Assembly (NCBI GenBank): GCA_028277395.1
Contig: JANQGJ010000003.1
Span: forward strand, 1-64,000
Source: Bacteroidales bacterium
GTDB lineage: Bacteria > Bacteroidota > Bacteroidia > Bacteroidales > F082
Direction: 5' to 3'
Length of the DNA stretch: 64,000 nucleotides
Part shown: positions 8,972 through 16,861 of the stretch, piece by piece
How the letters are laid out: the number at the start of each line of letters is the position of its first letter
Numbering within the stretch: position 1 is the stretch's first letter
The notes under the pieces: generated by a model
Databases searched by the model: none
What the model was told of the DNA's origin: nothing
The model's input: the letters and a program-made list of their open reading frames with translations, nothing else
Program-made: the position numbers and the translations under genes

Positions 8972-9005
8972 AAAAAAAGCCCTCACTTGACGTAAAGGCT
9001 TTTTT
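8972..9005. terminator. Intrinsic terminator downstream of the L31 gene
   Basis: A symmetrical stem has arms AAAAAAGCC (8973-8981) and GGCTTTTTT (8997-9005), with a 15-nt loop. Having A runs and T runs on both sides, it could work in either direction. It sits about 94 bp after the L31 stop and 170 bp before the GlmU-like start, so it separates these two minus-strand genes. The rest of 8804-9098 holds nothing else I can identify. Confidence 0.75.
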
Positions 9006-9098
9006 AACAGTTTTGTTAACTGTATATGTTTTAGTTTTAGATAAGCTAATTCACCATAAAATAACAGGGAAAAGCATTCCTTGCCGGTATATGGATTA

Positions 9099-9365
9099 TT
9101 ATTTCGTCTTCTTATCGAAATGTTTTTTATACTTGTTTTTAAATTTATCAACACGTCCTGCTGTATCAACAAGTTTCATTTTTCCGGTAAAGAAGGGATG
9201 CGACTTATCAGAAATCTCAAGTTTTACCAATGGGTATTCATTCCCATCTTCCCAAACAATAGTATCTTTAGTATTTGCTGTTGATCTTGTAATAAAGGCA
9301 TAATCGTTTGACATATCTTTGAAAACGACCAACCTGTAATTCTTTGGATGAATATCTTTCTTCAT
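9099..9365 (-). CDS. rpmE2: 50S ribosomal protein L31, type B
   Basis: This 88-residue ribosomal protein starts [19 protein letters not shown] and contains the L31 signature [28 protein letters not shown]. It lacks the CxxC zinc-binding cysteines of type A L31, so it is the zinc-independent type B form, which is usual in Bacteroidota. I start at the ATG at 9365. A longer frame from 9404 adds 13 unrelated residues. It stands alone between its own promoter-like box and a terminator. Confidence 0.95.
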   Translation of the reverse strand: MKKDIHPKNYRLVVFKDMSNDYAFITRSTANTKDTIVWEDGNEYPLVKLEISDKSHPFFTGKMKLVDTAGRVDKFKNKYKKHFDKKTK

Positions 9366-9401
9366 TTTAGTTGATTTTACTATGCTTCTTAAAAAGGGCT
9401 G

Positions 9402-9409
9402 CAAAAATA
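9402..9409 (-). promoter_or_regulatory. Possible -7 box for the L31 gene
   Basis: On the minus strand this reads TATTTTTG, matching TAnnTTTG. It lies 37 bp upstream of the L31 ATG, giving a leader of about 30 nt. No -33 TTTG is evident. Confidence 0.45.
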
Positions 9410-9516
9410 TTACCTTTAGTAGTTATATCCTAATTTTTTTAATAAAAATTTACTGACAATTTATTGGTGAAAACAAAACAATGATAGCTTGTTTATTGTT
9501 GATATTATACTATTTA

Positions 9517-10575
9517 CTATAAATTTAGCAGAAATTCCATTGTATCCACACCATCAGCATAGTCCCACAGATCAGGTGACTGGCTGTTTCCTGGCAATAC
9601 AGAATTTTCAATCTCATTCAAAGACGTAACTACACATTGAATTTCAGATTTTTGAGATGCTAACTGTTCTTTTACTGAACTTATATCGGAATAATAACTT
9701 ATATGTATTACACTTACCGGAGAGGATAATCTGTTATCTTCAGTTATCAACAGGTTTCCTGAATCAAGATGTTCGGTGCCATTTACAAGGAATATAGCTT
9801 TATTGTACTCATAATTATTGAAGTAACTGTTATTTTCGTTAATCTGCTTATTTTCACTGCAAATATCAAGCAGATCTTTGAAGTCATAATTCTTTGGTAC
9901 CATCAGATGTGATACATTTCTGCAGCCCAAACCGTAATACATGAATATATCATTGCTTATTCCAATAAGTTCTTCTTCAGTTTCATTGCCGGTGAGAACA
10001 GCAACACTATTCCTGTTTTTTCTGATTATGTTTGGGTATTTACCAAAGTAGTACTCAAAGTATCTGGAGGTATTATTGCTTCCGGTAGCAATTATGGCAT
10101 CTATTTTTTCAAGCTTTCCGTCAGCAAAACAAATCAAAGGATCTAACTCAGGTTCTATTTCAATGAGTATTTCAGCAATTACTGGTAACAATATATCATC
10201 ATCAGATGATAATTTAGCCAGGATCTTGTTTCCTGACATTATAACTGACAAAAAATCATGAAAACCTACTAATGGTATGTTTCCCGCCATTACAACCCCA
10301 ACTGTTTTACCTGCTGCTGAATCAGTAATTTTATCATAATATTTACCAATCCATTTCTCAATATTTTCCTGTGACAAACTACTTCCCAGCGATTTCAACA
10401 TGTACCTGACGTTGTTTTCAACAAACCATCTGTTCGAATTTCCGGAGTTGACAACGGCATCATTCAATGATGATAAATGCGGATTTTCATTTGATCGTAC
10501 AGAGCCATCAGCCACTTTTGAAAATAATTTCCCTAGTGTACTAAATGCATTAATTTGTTTAGTTAAACTGATCAT
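9517..10575 (-). CDS. LuxC-type acyl-CoA reductase family protein
   Basis: This 352-residue protein resembles the LuxC acyl-CoA reductase family, in the aldehyde-dehydrogenase fold. Features include GKTVGVVMAGNIPLVGFHDFLSV (nucleotide-binding region), KLSSDDDILLPVIAEIL, ATGSNNTSRYFEYYFGKYPNIIRKNRNSVAVLTGNE, and a conserved Cys in YYGLGCRNVSHLMVP that is the likely acyl-binding nucleophile. The reaction would be NADPH-dependent reduction of an activated fatty acyl group to an aldehyde. There are no luxD/luxE partners or luciferase genes here, so bioluminescence is not implied. Bacteroidota often carry such lone reductases with unknown substrates. The small outer-membrane protein gene ends 36 bp upstream on the same strand. 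Confidence 0.82.
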   Translation of the reverse strand: MISLTKQINAFSTLGKLFSKVADGSVRSNENPHLSSLNDAVVNSGNSNRWFVENNVRYMLKSLGSSLSQENIEKWIGKYYDKITDSAAGKTVGVVMAGNIPLVGFHDFLSVIMSGNKILAKLSSDDDILLPVIAEILIEIEPELDPLICFADGKLEKIDAIIATGSNNTSRYFEYYFGKYPNIIRKNRNSVAVLTGNETEEELIGISNDIFMYYGLGCRNVSHLMVPKNYDFKDLLDICSENKQINENNSYFNNYEYNKAIFLVNGTEHLDSGNLLITEDNRLSSPVSVIHISYYSDISSVKEQLASQKSEIQCVVTSLNEIENSVLPGNSQSPDLWDYADGVDTMEFLLNL

Positions 10576-10611
10576 AATCGAGAAATATATTAAATGAAAC
10601 GGTAAAAAAGA

Positions 10612-11247
10612 TTACCAGGATGGATTTAAATTATTATTAAAAAAACTATCTGATGGATTACCGATTCCCATAAACTGACCGGGAGGGATCATTCCAGGGT
10701 GAAACAACGGATAGTTTTGCTTTCTATATTCTACTCCTACATTAACCCTGAAGTTATCTGTTACTTTGTATTCAACATCCATTATGAATCCTTGTGAGCT
10801 AAAATCATTTATTAATTGTCCTTTTTTTTCATCATTTATCCCGGAGCTTGCTCCCAGACTGAAAGTTTTATAGGCTGTTCCACGTAAAGTTATTTTCTCA
10901 TTAACGAGATAATCACCTGATACAAATAAATGTCCGTACGATCCTGTTGTTCCAAACATATTACCACCTCCAGTGAATAATGTCGTGTACCCTATTCCGG
11001 TTGATACTGAAAACTTATCAGAAACAGGGAAAGACATTTGAGGCATTAGGGTTGTTCCAAATACCGTATAACCATTCCCTAACGTACTAAATGAAGATGA
11101 TAAGGATACATTTATTTCAGGTTTGGAGTTATTTAGAAAATCAGAGCCGGTAGTTTTGTTAGTATTAAGTTGTGCATAAGAGGATGCCACTGAAAGTAGT
11201 ATTATCAGACAGGTTATTATGCAGTATTTGTAAGAAATTGATACCAT
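10612..11247 (-). CDS. Small outer-membrane beta-barrel-like protein, unknown function
   Basis: This is a 211-residue secreted protein. The N-terminus (MVSISYKYCIITCLIILLSVASSYAQ) is a signal peptide with likely cleavage after AYA. The remainder consists of alternating amphipathic strands with many aromatic residues and glycines (FSVSTGIGYTTLFTGG, KITLRGTAYKTFSLGA, NFRVNVGVEYRK), like a small beta-barrel of about eight strands. The C-terminal tail is proline- and asparagine-rich and disordered. I recognise no named family. Same-strand neighbours at 36-37 bp spacing suggest co-transcription with the LuxC-like gene. Confidence 0.7.
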   Translation of the reverse strand: MVSISYKYCIITCLIILLSVASSYAQLNTNKTTGSDFLNNSKPEINVSLSSSFSTLGNGYTVFGTTLMPQMSFPVSDKFSVSTGIGYTTLFTGGGNMFGTTGSYGHLFVSGDYLVNEKITLRGTAYKTFSLGASSGINDEKKGQLINDFSSQGFIMDVEYKVTDNFRVNVGVEYRKQNYPLFHPGMIPPGQFMGIGNPSDSFFNNNLNPSW

Positions 11248-11284
11248 ATTTTATAAATCTAGCGCTAAAATAGTTTAAAATCCA

Positions 11285-11953
11285 CTAATAACCGGTTTTA
11301 TCAGGGTCATTTGGTTCAAAAGTTGCATCAAACTCACAATCAGTCATCTTTAAAACATTCATAACAACCAGTTTTGAAAGCAGATTTTCTGTTTTAAACT
11401 TTGATAACTGCATTTCAGAATTAATCTGAGATAAAGTTAAATTCTCATGATGGTTGAATAAATCAAGTAGTTTCTTAGTATCATCAGAGTAAACGAGTTT
11501 TACATCGCTGTTATTATTTAGCTTTTGCCAAATTTTCATTCTAACACCATTAGCAAGTATATTTTGGTCATTAACTCTTACATATGCTCTCATTTTTCCA
11601 GTAGGACCTGGTGCTTTGTGAGGTGGATTATCGCCTTTCCTGATTCTCACCTCAAGTATTTTCTTCCCTTCAATAATCCATTCTTTTGAGTTAAAACTAA
11701 TTTCAGGGACACAATATCTGCTTGCTGCATTTTCTAGCATATAATATTCCTCTTCTGACCGGATACCTGAGATCTTTCCATTATCCTTTACTCCGATAAG
11801 CAGTACACCGCCATCAGTGTTCGCAAAAGCAACCAGCGATCTGGCAATTTTTGCAGCATCGCTGACTTCAAATTTAAAGTCGAGTTGCTGTCCTTCACCG
11901 TTGCTAATAAGTTCAAGTATTTTGTGTTTCTTTTTGATAATTAGTCTATTTAT
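11285..11953 (-). CDS. AlbA_2 (Schlafen-like) domain protein with winged-helix tail; no canonical start codon
   Basis: The open frame runs from an in-frame stop at 11996-11998 to 11285. Its N-terminal part encodes a well-preserved AlbA_2 domain: KKKHKILELISNGEGQQLDF, then ARSLVAFANTDGGVLLIGVK and DNGKISGI. A predicted winged helix fills the last 70 residues. The first ATG, GTG or TTG in frame is the ATG at 11740, which would delete most of the AlbA_2 domain. The natural start by homology (around residues NRLIIKKK) coincides with an ATA codon at 11951-11953, used here as the nominal start (222 aa). The gene therefore starts at a non-standard codon, has lost its start, or carries an assembly error. 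Family members bind nucleic acid; the role is unknown. Confidence 0.6.
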   Translation of the reverse strand: MNRLIIKKKHKILELISNGEGQQLDFKFEVSDAAKIARSLVAFANTDGGVLLIGVKDNGKISGIRSEEEYYMLENAASRYCVPEISFNSKEWIIEGKKILEVRIRKGDNPPHKAPGPTGKMRAYVRVNDQNILANGVRMKIWQKLNNNSDVKLVYSDDTKKLLDLFNHHENLTLSQINSEMQLSKFKTENLLSKLVVMNVLKMTDCEFDATFEPNDPDKTGY

Positions 11954-12024
11954 GGTATTCCAACCAATAATATAAACTATTGGATGGGTAAAATATTATC
12001 TTAACCAATCACAAAAATTGAACC

Positions 12025-12042
12025 CCGATTTCATATAATCGG
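12025..12042 (-). terminator. Possible weak terminator after pyrI
   Basis: A 6-bp stem, CCGATT (12025-12030) and AATCGG (12037-12042), with a 6-nt loop begins 13 bp after the pyrI stop. On the minus strand it is followed by GGTTCAATTTTTG. The stem is short and the T run is offset, so this is tentative. Confidence 0.4.
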
Positions 12043-12054
12043 TTTCCGGGAATG

Positions 12055-12525
12055 CTAAAAGAATTCGATATTTTCCTTACCCATGGTTTTTTCGCAATAG
12101 TGACAGGCAAGTTTCATTTCTCCTTTGTGATCACTAATTACATTGAACTTTGTAGAAACTTCCTGGATATTAGTTACACACTTAGGGTTGAAACACTTAA
12201 CTATTTTTTCAACCTTGTCAGGAAGGCTCACTTTTTCTTTTTTGGTAACCTCATAATCAGTTATCTCAATAAGAGTTGCTGAAGGTGCGACAAGAGCTAT
12301 TTTACTTATTTCTTCGTCTGCGAAATATTTATCGCTTATTTTGATGATACCTTTTTTACCAAACTTCTTGCTATCAAGTCCGGTACCAAAATATATCTGA
12401 TTTTTGTCAGTTTTTAGGTTAAGTATTTTAATAACCTGAAATGATTTTCCTGAGGGTATATGATCTATAACAGTACCATTACGTATGGCCGATACTTTTA
12501 ACTCTTTCCTTTTATTACTGTCCAT
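12055..12525 (-). CDS. pyrI: Aspartate carbamoyltransferase regulatory chain
   Basis: This 156-residue regulatory subunit binds allosteric nucleotides and assembles with PyrB trimers. The N-terminal nucleotide-binding domain (KVSAIRNGTVIDHIPSGK) and the C-terminal zinc domain are both complete. The zinc domain has the four ligand cysteines C111, C116, C141 and C144 (CFNPKCVTN and CHYCEK). It lies 48 bp downstream of pyrB on the same strand, as in the enterobacterial pyrBI operon, and would be under the same leader control. Confidence 0.97.
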   Translation of the reverse strand: MDSNKRKELKVSAIRNGTVIDHIPSGKSFQVIKILNLKTDKNQIYFGTGLDSKKFGKKGIIKISDKYFADEEISKIALVAPSATLIEITDYEVTKKEKVSLPDKVEKIVKCFNPKCVTNIQEVSTKFNVISDHKGEMKLACHYCEKTMGKENIEFF

Positions 12526-12573
12526 TTTATTTTAATTTTCTAATGAATAAAGTAAATATGTTGAACATATTTT

Positions 12574-13491
12574 CTATTTAAGTCCCAATATGGCCGCAAT
12601 TAAGGCCTGACGTACATAAACCCCGTTTTTAGCCTGCTGAAAATAATAAGCTTTCGGGTTATCATCAACATCCTCAGAAATTTCATTAACTCTTGGCAGA
12701 GGATGTAATACCCTCATAGTATCCTTTGAACTACTCAGCATTTTATTGTCAAGAATATATGAGTTCTTAACTTTTTCGTATTCCATAGGATCCGGGAATC
12801 TTTCTCCCTGAATTCTTGTCATGTACAATATGTCTGCAATAGGCATAATATCCATAATATCAGTGTACTGGTGATATTCAAGTCCCGCATTTTTAATAGT
12901 GGTTTTAACTGAACTTGGCATTTTTAGTGACTCGGGAGATACGAAATGGAAAGTTGCTCCGAAAAGAGTAAGTGCCTGAACAAGTGAATGTACCGTTCTT
13001 CCATATTTGAGATCACCGATCATTGCAATATGGATATTATCAAGACTACCTTGTGTTTTTCTTATGGAATATAAGTCGAGTAAACATTGTGTAGGATGTT
13101 GGTTTGCTCCGTCACCGGCGTTTATTATTGGCACAGGAGATACTTCACTTGCGTATCTTGCACTTCCATCCATAGGGTTACGCATAACTATTAAATCAGA
13201 ATAACAGCTAACTGTTAGTATGGTATCTTTGAGAGATTCACCTTTTCTAACACTTGATGTATCTGCACTTGCGAAACCAATGATACTACCTCCCATATAC
13301 TGAACCGCACTTTCGAAACTCAGCCTTGTTCTGGTTGATGGCTCGAAAAACAGCGATGATACTACATAATTATCAAGCAACCTCTGACGTTGATTTCTTT
13401 CAAAATCCTCGGCCAGATCAAGTATGTGTAATATTTCCTCCTTACTGTAATCGGTTATTGAAACCAAACTCCTACCTACAAGTTTTTCCAT
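12574..13491 (-). CDS. pyrB: Aspartate carbamoyltransferase catalytic chain
   Basis: This 305-residue enzyme condenses carbamoyl phosphate and aspartate in the first committed step of pyrimidine synthesis. The carbamoyl-phosphate loop is FEPSTRTR with STRT at residues 52-55. Also present are the SVRKGESLKDT loop, the HPTQ motif and the aspartate-binding region MTRIQGERF. Length matches the family. It is the first structural gene of pyrBI. The ATG at 13491 is only 6 bp beyond the stop of a 45-codon leader ORF that spans an intrinsic terminator, which suggests control by transcription attenuation. Confidence 0.98.
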   Translation of the reverse strand: MEKLVGRSLVSITDYSKEEILHILDLAEDFERNQRQRLLDNYVVSSLFFEPSTRTRLSFESAVQYMGGSIIGFASADTSSVRKGESLKDTILTVSCYSDLIVMRNPMDGSARYASEVSPVPIINAGDGANQHPTQCLLDLYSIRKTQGSLDNIHIAMIGDLKYGRTVHSLVQALTLFGATFHFVSPESLKMPSSVKTTIKNAGLEYHQYTDIMDIMPIADILYMTRIQGERFPDPMEYEKVKNSYILDNKMLSSSKDTMRVLHPLPRVNEISEDVDDNPKAYYFQQAKNGVYVRQALIAAILGLK

Positions 13492-13497
13492 ATTATA

Positions 13498-13635
13498 TCA
13501 GTTTTTGAATTTAATTTGCAAAAAAAAGACGGTCGAAAAAAAACGACCGTCTGAAAAATCTTTTGATGCTCCAGCAAAAGCTGTAGCTATGTTTACTATG
13601 AATGTTCTGATCAAAATTTGTAAATCCATCTTCAT
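13498..13635 (-). CDS. Putative pyrBI leader peptide (45 codons) overlapping the attenuator
   Basis: An ORF of 45 codons, starting MKMDLQILIR and ending FFLQIKFKN, has its TGA at 13498-13500, six bases before pyrB. Its last third is the terminator itself: codons 28-31 (SDGR) are the ascending stem, F32-F33 the T-rich loop, S34-V36 the descending stem, and F37-F38-L39 the T tract. A second in-frame ATG lies two codons on. Enterobacterial pyrL is 44 codons and overlaps the pyrBI terminator in the same way; translation closely behind RNA polymerase at low UTP blocks the hairpin. The sequence is not similar to pyrL as far as I can tell, so function is inferred from layout. Confidence 0.6.
   Translation of the reverse strand: MKMDLQILIRTFIVNIATAFAGASKDFSDGRFFSTVFFLQIKFKN
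13520..13552 (-). terminator. Intrinsic terminator in the pyrBI leader (attenuator)
   Basis: On the minus strand a perfect 9-bp GC-containing stem, AGACGGTCG and CGACCGTCT (13544-13552 and 13527-13535), encloses a loop of eight T. A run of seven T follows (13520-13526). This is a textbook intrinsic terminator, but it sits upstream of pyrB and inside an ORF, so it fits an attenuator rather than an operon end. A simple terminator for an upstream minus-strand gene is excluded because the upstream gene, smpB, runs the other way. Confidence 0.88.
13568..13587 (-). promoter_or_regulatory. Candidate RNA polymerase pause hairpin in the pyrBI leader
   Basis: An 8-bp stem with one mismatch, GCTACAGC-TTTT-GCTGGAGC on the minus strand, is followed by the T-rich tract GATTTTTC before the terminator stem. 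The E. coli pyrBI leader has the same order: pause hairpin, U-rich pause region, attenuator. The pausing role is inferred. Confidence 0.5.
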
Positions 13636-13644
13636 CTCAGGGTG

Positions 13645-13673
13645 CAAATATAATACAAAACCAAGGGCACAAA
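13645..13673 (-). promoter_or_regulatory. Promoter of the pyrBI operon
   Basis: On the minus strand TTTG (13670-13673), 17 nt, then TATATTTG (13645-13652) match the Bacteroidota -33 and TAnnTTTG -7 boxes, with spacing slightly short. The predicted transcript would start near 13638, only a few bases before the leader ATG at 13635. The leader would then be translated almost without a 5' UTR. Confidence 0.6.
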
Positions 13674-13783
13674 ATTTTGTATTGTAACAAAATAAAATTA
13701 GTTACTAACATTCTATCTTAATAACCTAAGAATGGTATATGATTTGTGACATAGAAACCAATATCCGAGATCGAATTGTTTGT

Positions 13784-13791
13784 TAAATTTG
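13784..13791 (+). promoter_or_regulatory. Possible -7 box for smpB
   Basis: TAAATTTG fits TAnnTTTG and lies 17 bp before the smpB ATG. This implies a leader of about 10 nt. No -33 element is found at the right distance. Confidence 0.4.
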
Positions 13792-13808
13792 CAGTTCAAC
13801 TTTACAAA

Positions 13809-14258
13809 ATGCAGAACAATATAAAGATAAAGAATAAAAGGGTATCCTGGGAGTATTACCTGATAGAAAAACTGATTGCCGGTATTGTACTTACAGGTAC
13901 TGAAATAAAATCAATCAGGGGAGGTAAAGCCAGTCTTGCTGATTCCTATTGTTACTTCGAAGGGGGAGAATTATTTGTCAGAGGGATGCATATTTCCGAA
14001 TATAGTTATGGTACTTATAATAATCATATTGCAAAGCGTGACAGGAAGTTGCTATTAACATCCCGCGAACTTAAAAAACTTGAAATTAAGGTTAAGGAAA
14101 AAAGTATGACCATTGTACCTGTTACTCTCTTTATTAACGATAAAGGATTCGCTAAGCTTGAGATAGCTGTAGCACGAGGAAAACATTACTATGACAAACG
14201 AAATACTTTAAAAGAAAAAGATCATAAACGGGAAATCGACCGCCATATGAAACGATAG
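13809..14258 (+). CDS. smpB: SsrA-binding protein SmpB
   Basis: This 149-residue partner of tmRNA in rescue of stalled ribosomes shows the conserved core [31 protein letters not shown] with the tmRNA-binding beta-barrel. The C-terminal tail is basic ([24 protein letters not shown]), as needed in the decoding centre. The ATG at 13809 ([11 protein letters not shown]) fits the family; an upstream in-frame ATG at 13776 would precede the promoter-like box. It is divergent from pyrBI and convergent with the deaminase gene, 24 bp away. The tmRNA gene itself is not in the window. Confidence 0.96.
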   Translation: MQNNIKIKNKRVSWEYYLIEKLIAGIVLTGTEIKSIRGGKASLADSYCYFEGGELFVRGMHISEYSYGTYNNHIAKRDRKLLLTSRELKKLEIKVKEKSMTIVPVTLFINDKGFAKLEIAVARGKHYYDKRNTLKEKDHKREIDRHMKR

Positions 14259-14282
14259 CTGGCTACACCGTGTATACTGGTT

Positions 14283-14756
14283 CTAATAGGGAATTTTATT
14301 ACCACTTTCGTTCCATTCTTCAAATACTTTGACAGCATCGTCTCTCATTAGCTGTAGTGAAGGGATAGAACGCTGGTCTTTAGGCAGAGTAAGTTCTTTA
14401 TATATTACTGAATCGTCGAAATCTGATTTTTGGGCATCATCTTTAGTTGCTGCGTAATACAACTTCTCTATTCTTGCCCAGTAAATTGCACCCAGGCACA
14501 TAGGACAGGGTTCACAACTGGTATAAATTTCACAATCACTGAGTATAAATGAACCTGTATTCTTTGCAGCTTCTCTAATAGCAATAATCTCAGCATGAGC
14601 AGTAGGGTCATTGTTTAATGTAACTAAATTGGCACCTTTACCAATTACCTTTCCATTTTTTACAACAACAGCGCCAAAAGGACCTCCTTTATTCTCTTTT
14701 ACATTTGATAACGCGAGATCAATAGCCTGTTTCATATGTAACTTATACTCTTCCAT
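14283..14756 (-). CDS. guaD: Guanine deaminase-like nucleoside deaminase
   Basis: This is a 157-residue zinc-dependent cytidine/deoxycytidylate deaminase-fold enzyme. The zinc ligands and proton donor are H54 and E56 in NDPTAHAEIIAIR, and C84 and C87 in YTSCEPCPMCLGAIYWARI. The stretch ATKDDAQKSDFDDSVIYKELTLP and the short aromatic C-terminus (GNKIPY) resemble Bacillus GuaD, which deaminates guanine to xanthine, more than tRNA adenosine deaminase TadA. TadA remains the alternative. The start at 14756 (MEEYKLHMKQ) is chosen because the 26 residues before it match nothing in the family. Confidence 0.82.
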   Translation of the reverse strand: MEEYKLHMKQAIDLALSNVKENKGGPFGAVVVKNGKVIGKGANLVTLNNDPTAHAEIIAIREAAKNTGSFILSDCEIYTSCEPCPMCLGAIYWARIEKLYYAATKDDAQKSDFDDSVIYKELTLPKDQRSIPSLQLMRDDAVKVFEEWNESGNKIPY

Positions 14757-14830
14757 TAAATAATATTTATGTATCCTTTTCTCTCTAATATACCCATAAA
14801 ATAAGACTAAATGATAACGGGAAAGGTATT

Positions 14831-15514
14831 TCACATTTCCCAGTTACCAATTCTACTCTTTTTCTTTATGGAAACAGACAGCAAATGTAAAAATTCTTTT
14901 CTTTTAATTCCACTTGCACCTAAACTCTTTAAGTGATCAGTTTCCTGTTGGACATCTATCAGGTCAAAATCCCAGGTTGTTAATTTTTCAACAAGTTGCC
15001 ATAATGCTACTTTCGAAGCATTCGAGACCGTATGGAACATTGACTCTCCGAAAAAAACGGTCCCAAGTGACAAACCATACAATCCTCCTACCAGTTTATC
15101 ATTATGGCAAACTTCAACTGAATGTGCAATCCCCATTTCATGAAGCCTGACATATGCATCTACCATATCATCTGTGATCCATGTGTCTCCATCTTGCCCC
15201 GGTCTGGGAACTGAAGCACACTTAGTTATAACCTGGGTAAACATTTTATCGAATGACACATCGAATTTATTACTTATAACATCTTTTTTTAAGGTTTTGT
15301 GCCTTTTGAATTTATCCGGAAACAGTACCATCCTTGGATCTGGCGACCACCAAAGTATAGGATGCCCTTCATTATACCATGGAAATATGCCATTTGCATA
15401 TGCATTAACAAGCCTTTCCGGTGAAAGATCACCACCGATTGCCAGTAATCCATCTGGTTCGGCAAGCTCCGGATTCGGAAACAGTATTTTTTCTGTTAGC
15501 TGGTATACAGGCAT
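14831..15514 (-). CDS. aat: Leucyl/phenylalanyl-tRNA--protein transferase
   Basis: This is a 227-residue Aat enzyme that adds Leu or Phe from aminoacyl-tRNA to proteins with N-terminal Arg or Lys, marking them for ClpAP/ClpS in the N-end rule pathway. Family signatures are FPNPELAEPDGLLAIGGDLS, ANGIFPWYNEGHPILWWSPDPRMVLFP, HSVEVCHNDKLVGGLYGLSLG and FFGESMFH. I start at Met 15514 (MPVYQLTEKILFP); an alternative ATG is at 15532. The guaD-like gene lies 74 bp downstream. Confidence 0.96.
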   Translation of the reverse strand: MPVYQLTEKILFPNPELAEPDGLLAIGGDLSPERLVNAYANGIFPWYNEGHPILWWSPDPRMVLFPDKFKRHKTLKKDVISNKFDVSFDKMFTQVITKCASVPRPGQDGDTWITDDMVDAYVRLHEMGIAHSVEVCHNDKLVGGLYGLSLGTVFFGESMFHTVSNASKVALWQLVEKLTTWDFDLIDVQQETDHLKSLGASGIKRKEFLHLLSVSIKKKSRIGNWEM

Positions 15515-15565
15515 CTTATGTCTTTTCAACAAAATGGGTGTAATTTACATAATACCTCAAAGATG

Positions 15566-16771
15566 TTATATAGTTTCAGGTGAAAGTGTTTGCAAACTTC
15601 TCTTAATCTTATTAACAATAATCAAAACTTCGTTATCGGTAATGGTTAGGGGAGGAGCTATCCTGAAACTATTATTATTAAAAAGAAACTGATCAACAAT
15701 TAGTCCATTCTGTTGAAACGAATATATTAGTTTACTTACATCGTACTCAGGACGTAGCTCAACTCCTACCATTAGACCAACTTGTCTTATTTCAAGGATT
15801 GTCTTTTCACCAGAAAGAAGTTCTGTAAATTTCGTGCCAGTTTCATTTGCTTTTTCATGAAGTTTTTCATCAAGAATAACGTCTAAACCCGCAAGTGCGG
15901 CTGCACAGCTAACAGGATGTCCTCCAAATGTTGTAATATGACCCAATACCGGATTATACGTTAGTTTGTTCATGTTCTCAACAGAAGAAATAAATGCTCC
16001 AACCGGCATACCGGAGCCCATGGCTTTTGCCAGGCAAAGTATATCTGGTATTACATTAAAATTTTCGAAAGCAAAAAGTTTTCCTGACCTTCCAAATCCC
16101 AATTGAACTTCATCAAAAATTAAAAGGGTACCCGTTTCATCACATTTCTTTCGAATGGCATGCAGCCAATCAATGTCGGGAATGATGATACCTGCTTCAG
16201 TTTGTAATGGTTCCATAATTATACCGGCAACTGATGAGGTTATAGCATCAACCACAGCGTGATCATTAAAATCGTAAAAATGAACATCCGGCAGAAGTGG
16301 TCTGTATGAATTCTTCATTTCTTCGTTGCCAAGAACACTTAATGCTCCGTGTGTACTACCATGATAAGCATTATTAAATGATATAATACCTGTTCTACCG
16401 GTAACTCTCTTAGCTAGTTTAAGAGCTCCTTCAACAGCTTCACTACCTGAATTAACAAGATAAACAGAATTGAGTTTGTCTGGAAGGTTTTCAACCAGTC
16501 TTTGTGTTAATTTAACCTGTGGTGACTGGATATATTTACCATAAACCATCAAATGCATATAGTGGTTCAATTGCTCTTTAATAGCTGTTGTTACTTTTGG
16601 ATGGAGATGTCCTACATTACTAACTGATACTCCTGAAACCAGATCAATGTATTCTTTACCCTCTGAACTGTACAGGTAAATTCCATTAGCTTTGACAATC
16701 TCGATTGGCTCTTTTAAACTGGATGGAATTGCCAGATGATTTTTGAATATTTGGCGGTTCGATAATTGCAT
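15566..16771 (-). CDS. Class III (acetylornithine/4-aminobutyrate-type) aminotransferase
   Basis: This is a 401-residue pyridoxal-phosphate enzyme of fold type I, class III. Key elements are NSGSEAVEGALKLAKRVTGR (phosphate binding), FNNAYHGSTHGALS, GIIMEPLQTEAGI, D220 in LIFDEVQLGFGRSG, and the Schiff-base Lys249 in CLAKAMGSGMPVGAF. The closest role is transamination of an amino acid with a distal amino group, such as acetylornithine, ornithine, 4-aminobutyrate or lysine; the substrate cannot be fixed from sequence. No other arginine-pathway genes are nearby. The start at 16771 (MQLSNRQIF) is preferred over one 15 codons upstream whose extension is hydrophobic and unrelated. Confidence 0.88.
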   Translation of the reverse strand: MQLSNRQIFKNHLAIPSSLKEPIEIVKANGIYLYSSEGKEYIDLVSGVSVSNVGHLHPKVTTAIKEQLNHYMHLMVYGKYIQSPQVKLTQRLVENLPDKLNSVYLVNSGSEAVEGALKLAKRVTGRTGIISFNNAYHGSTHGALSVLGNEEMKNSYRPLLPDVHFYDFNDHAVVDAITSSVAGIIMEPLQTEAGIIIPDIDWLHAIRKKCDETGTLLIFDEVQLGFGRSGKLFAFENFNVIPDILCLAKAMGSGMPVGAFISSVENMNKLTYNPVLGHITTFGGHPVSCAAALAGLDVILDEKLHEKANETGTKFTELLSGEKTILEIRQVGLMVGVELRPEYDVSKLIYSFQQNGLIVDQFLFNNNSFRIAPPLTITDNEVLIIVNKIKRSLQTLSPETI

Positions 16772-16861
16772 TATATCAAAATTTTGTGTTGTCAAAAATA
16801 CGTAATAAAAAATCAATGGTCAGTTACTGAATCAAAATGGGATACATCAGATTTACTACAG

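Noticed and set aside
8945-9172. Small ORFs around the L31 terminator
   Set aside because: They overlap the terminator and the L31 gene on the opposite or shifted frame and show no protein-like features.
9517-10575. Bioluminescence (lux) operon
   Set aside because: Only a LuxC-type reductase is present; no luciferase, acyltransferase or synthetase genes adjoin it.
12052-12282. Plus-strand ORF opposite pyrI
   Set aside because: It is a shadow of pyrI in another frame; the pyrI product with its four cysteines is clearly the real one.
13505-13687. Plus-strand 60-codon ORF upstream of smpB
   Set aside because: It is antisense to the pyrBI leader and attenuator, has lysine-rich low-complexity sequence and no promoter or homologue-like feature.
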